Below, one piece after another: positions 1-10,375 of a DNA stretch of 64,000 bases. Where the stretch lies: the NCBI GenBank assembly GCA_950054255.1, contig CATLOR010000001.1, positions 434,001 through 498,000 on the forward strand. The letters run 5' to 3'. The first letter of the stretch is position 1. Every line of letters begins with the position of its first letter. The notes under the pieces were generated by a model. The model ran no database searches and was not told where the DNA came from. It saw only the letters and a list, made by a program, of their open reading frames with translations. The translations under genes and the position numbers were made by a program. This stretch comes from an uncultured Rickettsiales bacterium (lineage in GTDB: Bacteria > Pseudomonadota > Alphaproteobacteria > Micavibrionales > GCA-2720935).

Positions 1-123
1 AACAATAGTTTCTGTACCATAGATTGGGAAAGGACGACCAGGAATACCTAAATGGATCGGTTTTCTCTCAGGTGTGTCTTTTTTTGGACGTAATTGTGCT
101 GTTGGGTTGTTCTCTTCACTCAT
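1..123 (-). CDS. Hypothetical protein, N-terminal fragment truncated by window edge (MSEENNPTAQLRPKKDTPERKPIHLGIPGRPFPIYGTETIV...)
   Basis: Open frame on minus strand from ATG at 123 to the window edge; start overlaps the cobT stop by one base (TAATG), suggesting translational coupling. Confidence 0.6.
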   Translation of the reverse strand, partial: MSEENNPTAQLRPKKDTPERKPIHLGIPGRPFPIYGTETIV

Positions 124-3100
124 TATTTTTGCCTCATTCTGTTGTGAGCACGTCTCATCGCGCTTCTTTTTCTTTTTGTAGGTACAGCTACAAAACTTTT
201 ACTGCGTACTATTTTTTTACACAATAAATCTGTTATTGCCAAGGGCATTTCTCTAAAATCCGCTTTTTTTGCAATTGTTATCTCTTGGTGACGCTTTGTT
301 GTCTTTACTTTCTCCAGCTCTTGTTCCATAGCTTTATCGCTATCACGTGGGGTAATGATTGCCGCGTCAATTGTGACTTCTTTGACGTTTTTCATTAAAT
401 GTTCAATATGTTTTGCAGGCTGGTCGTTTCTATTCACATCGCCATCAGAGATAATTAATATATGAGTGTATCCTGTCTTATCGCCTGGTTTTGTTTTCTC
501 GGTTGCATACATGTGCGCCGTTTCTCTAATCGCAGGACTTAATTGTGTTCCTGTTCCTCGGCCATTTCTAGCCGCTTCAAAGTTCTTTCCAATTTGGTAA
601 CGGTTATCTTCTGGTTTAACAGCCCAAACAACATTTTCATCTCCCCAAAGCCCAAGATGAACCCGCATTCCACCAACTTTTTGTGCCGCTTCATAAATAA
701 TAACAGCAGTTGTAATAGCAACATCCATTGGGGAGTGTTGTGTATTGTGAGAAGAGGTCATACTGCCAGAGGCATCAACGAGTAGAATTAATTCAACAGT
801 TGTTTCTTCTTGTTCATTTTGGTCATCATGGAAACGCTCAAAATGTTCCAATTCCATTTTCTGTTTTGTTTTTTGTCTAATCTTTAGATCACGTTGCGCT
901 GAGCTATTGAAGCGATCCATCTCTCCCGCACGCGGTGTGAGTGTCATAGAACGCGACCGTACCGTTTTTGTTTGAAGTTGTTTTTTCTTAATTCTTTCAA
1001 GTTGTTTAGCAACGCGACTGATAGGCCCTTGAAGTTGGTTCACTTTTTCTTGGTACTGATCCCAGCCACCGTCAATAATATCGACCTTGTCCTTACCTTG
1101 ATCTTGGCCACCTTCTTTACTTTTTGGGCTATTTTTTTGGTTTTGTTTATTTTGTTGGCTTTGAGAGTCTGAATCTTGACCATCTGCTTCATCACCCTCA
1201 GCGTCACCATCGTCACCATCGCCTTGATCTTGGCTATTCATATCTTGTTGGAGTTGGTCTGCTGTTTGACCTTCTTCTTGACCTTCATTTCCTTGGTCAC
1301 CTTGATCTTGACCATTTTGTTGATCTTGACCGTCTTGACCATCCCCATCATTTTTTTCACCAGCATCTTTTTGTGCTTGTTCTTCTGGGGTATCACCAAC
1401 ATCATCAATGTCTTTCATCTCACCTGTGTCTTCGACATCAACGGTTTCATCTTCGCTGCGGTGATCAAAGGGAAGATCGTCATCGCCTCCATTTTGCCCA
1501 TCCGCATCTTGTTCAGACGGGTCAGAGCCTGATGACTCTGAATTTTGGCCATCTTGGGATTGTTGCTGATCACTTTGCTCAGCGCTATCTTGATCTTGAC
1601 CATTGCTTTGAGAGTCTTGTTGTTGATCATTATCATTCGCGGAGTCAGAAGGATCACTTTGTGCATTATCTTGTGACTCACTTGGTTCAGAGTTTTCTGA
1701 AGGCTCTCCATTTTGAGATTGTGAGTTACTTTGTTGTGATTTTTGATCGCTTTTACTTTGGCTATTGCTCGAGTTTTGAGAGTCAGAAGGCTGTCCATCA
1801 GAAGGTTGACCTTCTCCTTCTTGGCCATCTTGATCTTGCCCCTCACCATCACTGTCTTGACCTTCGCCATCCTGACCATCTTGAGATTGGTCTTGATCTT
1901 GTGTTTGATCCATCTCTTCTTCAAGTTTTTCTTGCTGCTCTTTAACGATTTCATTAGCAAGATGCTCAGCATAATCACGCCAGAGTGTTTGAATAATATC
2001 TAAGCGCTTTTCATTATATTCTCGAACTTTAACGTCATAATATTTATCGCCATTACGACGGTCTTGGTATGTGGGTTTCAAAGATTGTAATTCAATGACT
2101 TTTTCTCTTAGTTTTTTATAGTCATTAGACCCTGGGCGCATAATACCAAAACGAGGGCGACGTCTTATTGCATTGGGATCGATACCAATTTGTCTGAAGT
2201 CATTTTCATGCCTTAAAAGGCCATTTGTTTCATAAAAAGTGAAATTCACGAAACGACATAAGTGAATAAATTCTGCAACCTTTGTTTCATCAAAAATAGG
2301 ACGTAATGCGTTCTCTTTAACAGGGTTTGGCCCCGCGCCATGGTAGCTTGTTGCAAAGAAATTAAAGCAAAAAGAGAGGTCTTGTAAAAGAGCAGAAGAC
2401 ATATCTGTAGCATCTTTGCTATGTGTATTTCCATCACAGGCTTCTAAAAACATACGATAGAGATTCCACTCAACAGAAGCTTTGTTTAACTGCCTAAGCT
2501 GTTCTTTTGGAAATGGTTGCTTGTTTTTCTTCTTTGCCGCTTGCACAGACTTTAAGCTTTTAATCTTTTTAGAAAGGCTTTGCATTTTGACAGGATATTT
2601 TTTTGATAAGCTCGCCTTAGAGATGACTTCTGTTGAGTGTGCACGGTAAATATCAAACCCATGAATGAGAGATTCAAAAAGATCAAAAACCATTAAGTGT
2701 TGACTCGGGAGATAATGTGTCCCACGCCCAGGTTGTCCGATCTTGATTTTATTCTCGCTTTTACGTGTTTGCACATCAGCGTTTAAAACACTTAAATACA
2801 GCTCTTTTTTAACATCCTTTGTGCCTGTTAATTGATGCCATACATAACTATTCACAAGTTTTTTCTCTTCTTGCATGACATTAAAAGCACGCCAGTTTTG
2901 GACGATTTCTGGCTTAGATTGAACAGTTGCGAGAAAAGCCCCCCAAATGAATTGTTTTTCAGGAGAGGATAAATCAGGTTCTTCAGGGGTTAGACCAAAC
3001 TGGAAAGCAGAGATTGCTTTTTTAACTTCTGCAAGATAACTCGGGTCATTTGATAAGTCGCCAACAAGTACTTGGAAGTGCTCAATACTTAGCTCGCCAT

Positions 3101-3194
3101 TTTTATAGGCGTGCCAAAGCAAGTGGCGCCTTTGCACAAGCTTTTCCTTGAAAATTTGCTTAAAATGGGGGCTGTTTGCCCGTTGGTTAGACAT
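123..3194 (-). CDS. cobT: CobT-like cobaltochelatase subunit with vWA domain and very long acidic Q/D/S/G-rich linker
   Basis: N-terminal CobT-like region, MIDAS motif DASGSM in LILLVDASGSMTSSHN, CobT-type C-terminus; MSNQRANSPHF start at 3194 chosen over the longer ORF. Confidence 0.85.
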   Translation of the reverse strand: MSNQRANSPHFKQIFKEKLVQRRHLLWHAYKNGELSIEHFQVLVGDLSNDPSYLAEVKKAISAFQFGLTPEEPDLSSPEKQFIWGAFLATVQSKPEIVQNWRAFNVMQEEKKLVNSYVWHQLTGTKDVKKELYLSVLNADVQTRKSENKIKIGQPGRGTHYLPSQHLMVFDLFESLIHGFDIYRAHSTEVISKASLSKKYPVKMQSLSKKIKSLKSVQAAKKKNKQPFPKEQLRQLNKASVEWNLYRMFLEACDGNTHSKDATDMSSALLQDLSFCFNFFATSYHGAGPNPVKENALRPIFDETKVAEFIHLCRFVNFTFYETNGLLRHENDFRQIGIDPNAIRRRPRFGIMRPGSNDYKKLREKVIELQSLKPTYQDRRNGDKYYDVKVREYNEKRLDIIQTLWRDYAEHLANEIVKEQQEKLEEEMDQTQDQDQSQDGQDGEGQDSDGEGQDQDGQEGEGQPSDGQPSDSQNSSNSQSKSDQKSQQSNSQSQNGEPSENSEPSESQDNAQSDPSDSANDNDQQQDSQSNGQDQDSAEQSDQQQSQDGQNSESSGSDPSEQDADGQNGGDDDLPFDHRSEDETVDVEDTGEMKDIDDVGDTPEEQAQKDAGEKNDGDGQDGQDQQNGQDQGDQGNEGQEEGQTADQLQQDMNSQDQGDGDDGDAEGDEADGQDSDSQSQQNKQNQKNSPKSKEGGQDQGKDKVDIIDGGWDQYQEKVNQLQGPISRVAKQLERIKKKQLQTKTVRSRSMTLTPRAGEMDRFNSSAQRDLKIRQKTKQKMELEHFERFHDDQNEQEETTVELILLVDASGSMTSSHNTQHSPMDVAITTAVIIYEAAQKVGGMRVHLGLWGDENVVWAVKPEDNRYQIGKNFEAARNGRGTGTQLSPAIRETAHMYATEKTKPGDKTGYTHILIISDGDVNRNDQPAKHIEHLMKNVKEVTIDAAIITPRDSDKAMEQELEKVKTTKRHQEITIAKKADFREMPLAITDLLCKKIVRSKSFVAVPTKRKRSAMRRAHNRMRQK

Positions 3195-3363
3195 AAATGT
3201 CAACCCGCCTTTCGTCCCTGTTTCTTCTTTGCCCTTAATATTGTAATTTTTATTGATTTTGAGGGCATTTATTATTATTTTGTGTAACTCAGTATGCATA
3301 TTTCCAAAACGTATGTCACGTGGAAAATTGAAAAAATACAAATTTTTTCTAATAAATAAAGAT

Positions 3364-4137
3364 ATGAAGAAAAAGAATCCACATATAGCCATTCTAAAAA
3401 ATAGCTCAAGATCACATGATCAACTCTCTGATCGATATCAGGTGGCTCTTGCACATTTTGGCGCGAGTAGTGAGGTTATCTCTTTAAAAGAAGAGCTTGA
3501 CGATATTCGGGCACGTTTTGACTCATGGGATGGGATTATTTTAACAGGGGCAGATAGTAATGTATGCCCGCGCCAATATAAAAACCATATTATAGATGAT
3601 TGCGAGCTTCAGCGTTTATTACAAAAAGATGTGTATGACCGCATCCGTGATAAAATGTCTTTTATGTTGTTAGAGTTAGCTGTTGAAAATAAAAAGCCTC
3701 TTTTGGCTATTTGTCGTGGTTTTCAAGAAATGAATGTTTTTTTTGGGGGCGGATTAACAGATGATATTCGTTCACTCCATTCGGATACACGCCATGATTT
3801 TGGCTATGTGAACCCGAAACAACGTGAAGAACATGCCCATGAGGTTTCCATTCATAATGGTGGGTTTTTTGAACGTTTCTTTGGTGCAGATGCTCAATTT
3901 TCTGTTAATTCTATTCATAGACAAGGTGTACAAGTCCATCAAAAAGCTCCCCAATTACATTTAGAGGCAATTTGTGATGAGGATTTATATGTAGAGGCGC
4001 TTTCATACCCAGAACACCCTTTTATGTTAGGCGTGCAGTTTCATCCTGAATTCAAAATGGATATTCCTATTTATTACTCAATTTTTGAACGTTTCTTGGA
4101 TGAGGCAAAAACATATCTAGATGTTAATGAAGTTTAA
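3364..4137 (+). CDS. Gamma-glutamyl-gamma-aminobutyrate hydrolase family (peptidase C26, class I glutamine amidotransferase-like)
   Basis: Nucleophile motif AICRGFQEMNVFFGGGL and C-terminal GVQFHPEF typical of class I GATases; start chosen at MKKKNPHIAILKNS. Confidence 0.85.
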   Translation: MKKKNPHIAILKNSSRSHDQLSDRYQVALAHFGASSEVISLKEELDDIRARFDSWDGIILTGADSNVCPRQYKNHIIDDCELQRLLQKDVYDRIRDKMSFMLLELAVENKKPLLAICRGFQEMNVFFGGGLTDDIRSLHSDTRHDFGYVNPKQREEHAHEVSIHNGGFFERFFGADAQFSVNSIHRQGVQVHQKAPQLHLEAICDEDLYVEALSYPEHPFMLGVQFHPEFKMDIPIYYSIFERFLDEAKTYLDVNEV

Positions 4138-5869
4138 CAAGCACTTTATAAGGTGTTGTTAAAACAGGATCTCCATAAAGGGATACAGAATTAATAATCC
4201 ACTTAGTTACCCCGTTGTTATCAAGATATAAGTAATCAGCATCCGTTTCTTTGATCATTTTGGTAAGGCTTTGAGATCTTTCAGATAATGAAAGCTTTTG
4301 ATTTGTGATTTGACTGTTTAATTCATTTAATGTGATCCAACGCCAATAATCAGGACTATTAGAATAAGCTAGTGCATTCTTATCTTTTGGACTGTAAACA
4401 ACAGATTGATGTGCAATATATCTGATGGCTAGACCATCTCTTTGACTGCTCCAATTGGTACCAAGAGGAAGGATTTTTTGGGGCGGTAATTTTTTTAGAT
4501 ACTCTAAAAGAATAGCAGAGTCTTTGTGGACTTTTAAAACAGGAGCAGGGACTCCTTTTTTATATTCTCTGATCGCATGTTTAAATAAGGTTGGGGTATT
4601 AAAATAAAAAGCAAAACAAACACAAAATAGACAAAGTTTAATACGGTGCTTGTTGTTAGTTTCCATCACTAAATAAAGAAGGCCTATATATAGGATAGGG
4701 ATTAAGAAACGAATATTACGAGCTAGATCATATTGCACAGGATTTCTGTTATATATTTTAGCAATTGTTTGATCCATAAACGGGAGTACAAAAGAGACAA
4801 TGATAAGCCCGATGCTTATTTTGATAAAAAGGCAGATTTGTTCTTTTGTGTTTTTATTCTTTTCTTTTGATGCTTTTTGATAGCTATATAAAAATCCAAT
4901 ACTACCTAAAATTAAGAACAGGATATTCCAATTATTGCGTATTAAGGATGTTGTGCTTTTTGCCTCGATCATATTGTGTTGTAACAGGCTCGGCCAAAAG
5001 GGTTCTTCTAATGTTAAAGGGGCATTCGGGATAAAGAATTGTTTAAAAGCAACCCACGCATTTATATTGGCGAGATAAACATCTTGATACATATGCGATG
5101 CAATATCTTGTGTCGTTTTCAATGTTTCTAAGGCAGGAAAAGAATTTAAATATAAATATATAAAAGGGGCTGCGGTTAAGAAAAATCCAAAGCAACTTAT
5201 CCCTAAATAGAGAATATGCTTATACCATGAGAGCGTGCTAGGCCTTGTCGTGAAAAGAACAAAGCCTACTATAAAGGCAAGAGCCGGTGCGCCAACAGGA
5301 TGTAAGTATACAGAAACCCCAGCAAGTGCAAATAACCAAAACCATCTACGAGGGGTATCTACCCACGAAATCAGGAGTAAAATAAAATAAGGGAATAATG
5401 TATTGTGCCACTGCCTTGATAGAGGTTCGTTTAAAAGTCCCCAAAATTCACCTGCTCCAACCGAGCATGTTAAAAGACTTAATAAAGAGAGAGAAAGAGC
5501 GACATAACCATTATTAAATATACGTTTCCCAAGCAGGAAAAATCCAACTAACTGAATAAAAATCAGAGGGGCATAGGCTAAAGAAAAGGCTGTTCCTAAG
5601 TCAAATCCAAACCCTAAATGAAATAAAAGGGTAAATGGGATTGATCCTGAAAGATAAAAAGCAAAGCTATTTGTGTCATGTAAGACGAGGTCATGGGTAA
5701 ATCGCTCTGGATAGAGCCAGCCAGCTATAAAGCTTGTTACATTTCCCCCGTCGGCATTTAAAACAATGTGAAAATCATTGATATCATGTTTAAAAAGATA
5801 CCATTGAAGAAAAAGAGCAATCATCAAAAATAAACTATAGGCACTATAGGTAATTCGTTTTTCAGACAT
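4124..5869 (-). CDS. Polytopic membrane protein, possibly GT-C-type glycosyltransferase-like
   Basis: 581 aa ORF with many hydrophobic segments and a soluble C-terminal part; no decisive family motif seen. Confidence 0.6.
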   Translation of the reverse strand: MSEKRITYSAYSLFLMIALFLQWYLFKHDINDFHIVLNADGGNVTSFIAGWLYPERFTHDLVLHDTNSFAFYLSGSIPFTLLFHLGFGFDLGTAFSLAYAPLIFIQLVGFFLLGKRIFNNGYVALSLSLLSLLTCSVGAGEFWGLLNEPLSRQWHNTLFPYFILLLISWVDTPRRWFWLFALAGVSVYLHPVGAPALAFIVGFVLFTTRPSTLSWYKHILYLGISCFGFFLTAAPFIYLYLNSFPALETLKTTQDIASHMYQDVYLANINAWVAFKQFFIPNAPLTLEEPFWPSLLQHNMIEAKSTTSLIRNNWNILFLILGSIGFLYSYQKASKEKNKNTKEQICLFIKISIGLIIVSFVLPFMDQTIAKIYNRNPVQYDLARNIRFLIPILYIGLLYLVMETNNKHRIKLCLFCVCFAFYFNTPTLFKHAIREYKKGVPAPVLKVHKDSAILLEYLKKLPPQKILPLGTNWSSQRDGLAIRYIAHQSVVYSPKDKNALAYSNSPDYWRWITLNELNSQITNQKLSLSERSQSLTKMIKETDADYLYLDNNGVTKWIINSVSLYGDPVLTTPYKVLVKLH

Positions 5870-5988
5870 TAGATACTCTATTTTCTTTTCATGTTTTTTA
5901 TGGCTGTATCGTTCAATAGTTTAGCAAGGTTGTAAAGAAAAATATTTTATCGTTTTCATTCTGTTTTAGATGCGTATACTTTTTAATC

Positions 5989-7224
5989 ATGGACAAAACA
6001 CATACTCATACACCTTCTTTAAATCGATCTATTTCTCTTCCTGTTTTAATTCTATATGGGATGGGGACAATGATTGGCGGTGGCATTTATGCTTTATTGG
6101 GAAAGGTTGCTGGAACATCAGGTGTGATGATGCCATTAGCTTTTATCATATCGACACTGGTTGCTTATTTGACATCGCTGTCTTATGCGGGGCTTTCTTC
6201 TCAATTTCCAGTCAGTGCGGGGGAAGCAAAATATGTCGATGTTGCTTTTAACAGTAAATTGCTCAGCCAAATAGTTGGATTACTTGTGGTTTTTACAGGA
6301 CTTGCCTCAATATCAACGCTTGTTAAAGCTGGCGCAGGTTTCTTATTTGATTTAACAGATGGGGTGCTCCATGAATCTTTAGGGGTTTTAGCGGTGGTGT
6401 TACTTCTTGCTTTTGTTTGTTACAGAGATATTGGACTTTCAACAAAAATTATTGCAGCAATCACCCTCATAGAACTTGGCGGGTTGATCGCAGTTATTGG
6501 ATTGAATTATGATTTATTTGGCTCTTTCCCAACCTATGTTGAAACGGTATCTGAAGAAATATTCACGCAAGAATTTCCAGTCTTATCAGCAGCGATTTTA
6601 TCGGGAGCATTTTTAGCTTTTTATGCTTTCATTGGATTTGAAGATATGGTCAATGTGGCAGAAGAAGTAAAAGACGCAGAGAAAGCCTTACCAAAAGCCA
6701 TTATAGGCGCTTTCATTGTAACCAGTATCTTATATTTATTAATTGCTTATGTTGCGATTACAAAAGTTGATTTAGAGGTTTTAGAAAATGCCAAGACACC
6801 GTTGGCAGTTTTAGTTTCTGGGACTGATGAAGGTGGCATTGTGATTTCGGCTTTTACAATGGGGATTATCTCATTAATCGCAGGTCTTAATGGTGCTTTG
6901 GTGCAAATGATAATGGTATCGCGCGTTTTATATGGTTTATCAAGAGAAGGAAAAGCCCCTGCTTTTTTATCAGACCTTCACTCTCATCATAAAACACCCG
7001 TTAAATCAGTTTTGTTAACGGCGTGGATTGCTTTAGTCTGTGGATTATTACTTCCCGTTCAAAGCTTGGCCAGTTATGCAAGCGGTGTTATTTTATTGGT
7101 CTTTGTATTTGTGAATTTATCGGCCTTTATGATCGGGTTCAGGCATAAGCAGATAAAGACATCTGTGATAGCGGGATTAGCAGCTCTGTGCTGTTTAGCT
7201 TTGTTATACGGTGTCTTTGTTTAA
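5989..7224 (+). CDS. APC-superfamily amino acid permease
   Basis: GMGTMIGGGIYALLGKVAG and FYAFIGFEDMVNVAEEVKDAEKALPKAI motifs of amino acid permeases. Confidence 0.9.
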   Translation: MDKTHTHTPSLNRSISLPVLILYGMGTMIGGGIYALLGKVAGTSGVMMPLAFIISTLVAYLTSLSYAGLSSQFPVSAGEAKYVDVAFNSKLLSQIVGLLVVFTGLASISTLVKAGAGFLFDLTDGVLHESLGVLAVVLLLAFVCYRDIGLSTKIIAAITLIELGGLIAVIGLNYDLFGSFPTYVETVSEEIFTQEFPVLSAAILSGAFLAFYAFIGFEDMVNVAEEVKDAEKALPKAIIGAFIVTSILYLLIAYVAITKVDLEVLENAKTPLAVLVSGTDEGGIVISAFTMGIISLIAGLNGALVQMIMVSRVLYGLSREGKAPAFLSDLHSHHKTPVKSVLLTAWIALVCGLLLPVQSLASYASGVILLVFVFVNLSAFMIGFRHKQIKTSVIAGLAALCCLALLYGVFV

Positions 7225-8765
7225 TAATATGTTGGTTGGTAAGATAAAAGGAGCCTTCTATGATGCCTACGACGTCGCTCAGATTCTTCTAGCATCTCAT
7301 TATGCTCTCTATCGCGTTGGTCACTGAGAACATCTCTTCCTTTCTCTATGAGATCAGATAACCCTGTTTTTAACAGTGTTTCAAAAGGATAGAACGCGAT
7401 TTCTTTGGGGGCTTTCCATTTTAAGTCGCCGGTTTCTACATGGCGTAAAGCAGCGTCACTGGGGCGCGCTTGTGTATGGTGACGACGTAAGATATCAAGC
7501 GCATAATGATGGTCTGGTAACGCATCATATAAATCACGATACGTGGTCACAGATGTGTCCAGATGTGATATTTCTTCGGCCATCTCTTTTAAGGCAAGGA
7601 TGATTAAATGGCTTGTGATTTCTGCATTTCCATTCGCTTGTTCAACTGGCTCTTTCTCACAAGATTCAATGAAACCATATTTGATTTTATCAAAAATATA
7701 TTCTTCTGCATGTTCAAGCTGTTCAATGGTTCTAGATGTAATATGTTTAGATAAAGAGGTGAGTTGATTTACAATATCATCACAGAGTTTTAAATGATTT
7801 TGGCATTGCGTGGCGAGAGCTTCAAAAGCGGTTCCTTGTAAAAAATCACTATGAAGAGGGCTTAGATCATTTAAAACTATTTCAGAAACTTCTTGTGAAA
7901 GCTGCTCTAAGCTGGCGAGTTTCGTTTTATGTGCCAGTATTTTTCTGATTTCTGTATAGCGTTTTAAAGGAGCTTCTATTTTTTCTAGCCTATAGCACGT
8001 GGTTGATCGTTCATCCCATAGCTGCTCTGATTTCTCCTTTACAGCCTTATATTCATTCGCATGTGCGAAAATCTCTTCTATCGTGAGGGAAGGAAGCCCT
8101 GTATCTATGCGAGCTTGATTGACGAAGGCATCAACAATGTGTTTAAATTTTTTTTGAGCATCTGTTTTTCTACGGAAAGGCCTTGGATAGTGCGTTTTTA
8201 TGTTTTCTGGTGTAATCGGATAGTCGCTTATTTTGTGATAACATATAGGATCATTCATAGCGTCAAGGCGCTTTGATACAGTTTTGAAAAGATGGTTTAT
8301 GCCTAATCCATTAAATTTCAGCCACCGATCAGTTAAACGCACTTTTTGTTTTTTAAGCGTGTCAATTTTTTGCATCGCTTTATCAACTTCTTCAGCGCTT
8401 TTGCGTAAAGATTTTAATTCTGTTCTAAGGGATTTGATCTCTGCGATACGCTCTTGGTGATCTCGAAGGGATTTTGTTAAAAGCTGTGTTGTTTGATCTG
8501 TCTGGTCAGGATATTTTTCTCTTAAGGCTTTTGTAAATTTTTGCACTCTCTCGGGCAGATCTTCTGTGGCTTCTAAAGATGATTTAAAAAGATGTCGAAC
8601 AAGCTCTTTTAAGATTGTTTGGCGTTTGATTTTGATGGAGTTAAAAAGCGCACTTATATCATTAGATTGATTATCAGGATCAAGGCGTTTGACCATTGCA
8701 CCATAATTATCAATGGTTTTGTGTAAGAAATCAGACATATCTTTAGCGTTGAAATATATATGCAT
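7221..8765 (-). CDS. Uncharacterised coiled-coil-rich protein, paralog A of a three-gene tandem family
   Basis: 514 aa ORF, same strand and closely spaced with the next two; shares SLTIEEIFAH core and ALPDHHYALDIL region with the neighbouring ORF. Confidence 0.7.
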   Translation of the reverse strand: MHIYFNAKDMSDFLHKTIDNYGAMVKRLDPDNQSNDISALFNSIKIKRQTILKELVRHLFKSSLEATEDLPERVQKFTKALREKYPDQTDQTTQLLTKSLRDHQERIAEIKSLRTELKSLRKSAEEVDKAMQKIDTLKKQKVRLTDRWLKFNGLGINHLFKTVSKRLDAMNDPICYHKISDYPITPENIKTHYPRPFRRKTDAQKKFKHIVDAFVNQARIDTGLPSLTIEEIFAHANEYKAVKEKSEQLWDERSTTCYRLEKIEAPLKRYTEIRKILAHKTKLASLEQLSQEVSEIVLNDLSPLHSDFLQGTAFEALATQCQNHLKLCDDIVNQLTSLSKHITSRTIEQLEHAEEYIFDKIKYGFIESCEKEPVEQANGNAEITSHLIILALKEMAEEISHLDTSVTTYRDLYDALPDHHYALDILRRHHTQARPSDAALRHVETGDLKWKAPKEIAFYPFETLLKTGLSDLIEKGRDVLSDQRDREHNEMLEESERRRRHHRRLLLSYQPTYY

Positions 8766-8789
8766 AAAGCTGCCTATGTTCTTTTTATG

Positions 8790-10361
8790 TTAGAGGTTTT
8801 TTAAAAGACGGTTTAAACGGCTGTGACGCTTTTTATAAAGTGATTCAGCTTCTGCGCGCGCTTGTTGTTTTTCTACTTCTTGTTTATTAAGCTGTTTTAA
8901 AGGCTCAACAATATCATCTAAGATCATTTTTGTAGATGCTCCAAGATCATTATCAGAGGCTTTCCAGCGCATAGACAGGTCATGGCTTTGTTTGATAATC
9001 TCACATGCTTGCGATAAAACAGCTGGATCTGGTTGATGGTTTGAGCTTTGATTGAAAACCATTTCTAAAGTAAAACGATGCTGTGGTAAGGCTTCTATAA
9101 GATCCGTTGATGTTTGAATGCTTGCTTCTGTCGAATTCATCAATTTTATAGCATCAACTGTGGTTAAGACAATGAGCGCCGATAAGATAAGTGCGTTATG
9201 GGCTGGTTGTTGCGTCTTTCTATGATCGAAAGTGATACTATGGTGAAGTCCGTTAATACCCTCTTGTGCGGGACGAATGACTTCGTGATATACTGCTTGT
9301 AATTGGTTAAAGCCATTTTCTTTGAAGGTATTCGTAATTTCTTCTAAAGAAGCCTGAAGCTGTTGAACTAACAGTATTTGGTCACCACAAAGGGAAGACA
9401 AAGCTTCGTATTGTGTTTTTCTTAAGAGATCTGCATGAATAGAAGGTGCAGATTGTGTGCAAACAGAGATCGCATTTTGTGCTAGATCTTGTAACAGTTC
9501 TTCAGTGGCGCCTTTTAAACATGAACGAGCGCGGTTGATGCGATGCAATTTATGTTTTTCCTGAGATAGTTCATCACTTATAATATTATAGCGGTCACTC
9601 GCTTGTTTTTTATTTTGCGCAAGAGTTTCAGTAGCTTTCAGGTGACTAGCCAGTTCTTCAAGTGTTAAACTCGCATAACCAGAATTTTTTCTGGCACGTT
9701 CAAGAAGACTATCAATTTTAGTAATGAATGATTTTCTTTTATCCGTTTTTGGACCTGTATAATAATTTAATGTGATCGTGTCAGCAGCGATTTTATAGAC
9801 ATGCTCCCCAAAAAAAACCGCTTCTTTTTCATTATAAGAACGACATTCAAGATAGATATCTCTGAAAACAGCTGGATATTTATTCCATTGATCCCTCAAA
9901 TTACGAACTTCTGTATCAAGGAGGTCTTTTTCAACACTTAATTGAGAAATCTTATCTTCGAGTGCGAAAACAGCTTCTGGCTTTTTAAGATCGTCTTTAA
10001 CTTCTTGAGCTAGTCTTTTTTGACCATATATCTCGCTTTTATAATGATTGAGTGTGCGATCTAATGCACGATGAAATGCGCTCCATTCTTCTACTTCATA
10101 AAGGTCTTCATTATCATGGATAGCGGTTAAGATATTTTCTATCAGGCTCGGTAAAGGCTCAGTCGCAGTGAAAATAGATGAAAAATGTTTCTCAATCATC
10201 TGGCCCGTTAAATTTTCACGCTCATCAATTGTGCTTTCAAGCAAGTCATCTAAGACGGAGAGTTGAGAAATAGCTTTTTCGTATAAAGCACTTGATGCTT
10301 TTAAAAAATCACTAAATTCTTCCAAAGAAAGTTTTTTTACATCTGGTTCTAACTGGCTCAT
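8790..10361 (-). CDS. Uncharacterised coiled-coil-rich protein, paralog B
   Basis: 523 aa ORF; core SGYASLTLEELASH and EALPQHRFTLEMV align with paralog A. Confidence 0.7.
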   Translation of the reverse strand: MSQLEPDVKKLSLEEFSDFLKASSALYEKAISQLSVLDDLLESTIDERENLTGQMIEKHFSSIFTATEPLPSLIENILTAIHDNEDLYEVEEWSAFHRALDRTLNHYKSEIYGQKRLAQEVKDDLKKPEAVFALEDKISQLSVEKDLLDTEVRNLRDQWNKYPAVFRDIYLECRSYNEKEAVFFGEHVYKIAADTITLNYYTGPKTDKRKSFITKIDSLLERARKNSGYASLTLEELASHLKATETLAQNKKQASDRYNIISDELSQEKHKLHRINRARSCLKGATEELLQDLAQNAISVCTQSAPSIHADLLRKTQYEALSSLCGDQILLVQQLQASLEEITNTFKENGFNQLQAVYHEVIRPAQEGINGLHHSITFDHRKTQQPAHNALILSALIVLTTVDAIKLMNSTEASIQTSTDLIEALPQHRFTLEMVFNQSSNHQPDPAVLSQACEIIKQSHDLSMRWKASDNDLGASTKMILDDIVEPLKQLNKQEVEKQQARAEAESLYKKRHSRLNRLLKNL

Positions 10362-10375
10362 AGAGATTTACCTTT

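Noticed and set aside
1180-1930. Repeated CTTGATCTTGACCATC-like words suggesting a direct-repeat or CRISPR-like array
   Set aside because: Repeats are short, imperfect, in-frame codons of the acidic low-complexity linker with no spacers.
1124-2003. Long overlapping ORFs (273, 187, 118, 86 aa) on both strands inside cobT
   Set aside because: They arise from the repetitive, compositionally biased Asp/Gln/Ser/Gly codons of the CobT linker; translations are low-complexity His/Leu or Lys/Met strings without start signals.
4124-4137. 14-bp convergent overlap of the C26 hydrolase and membrane protein genes
   Set aside because: Short tail-to-tail overlaps are common in compact genomes and need no special explanation.
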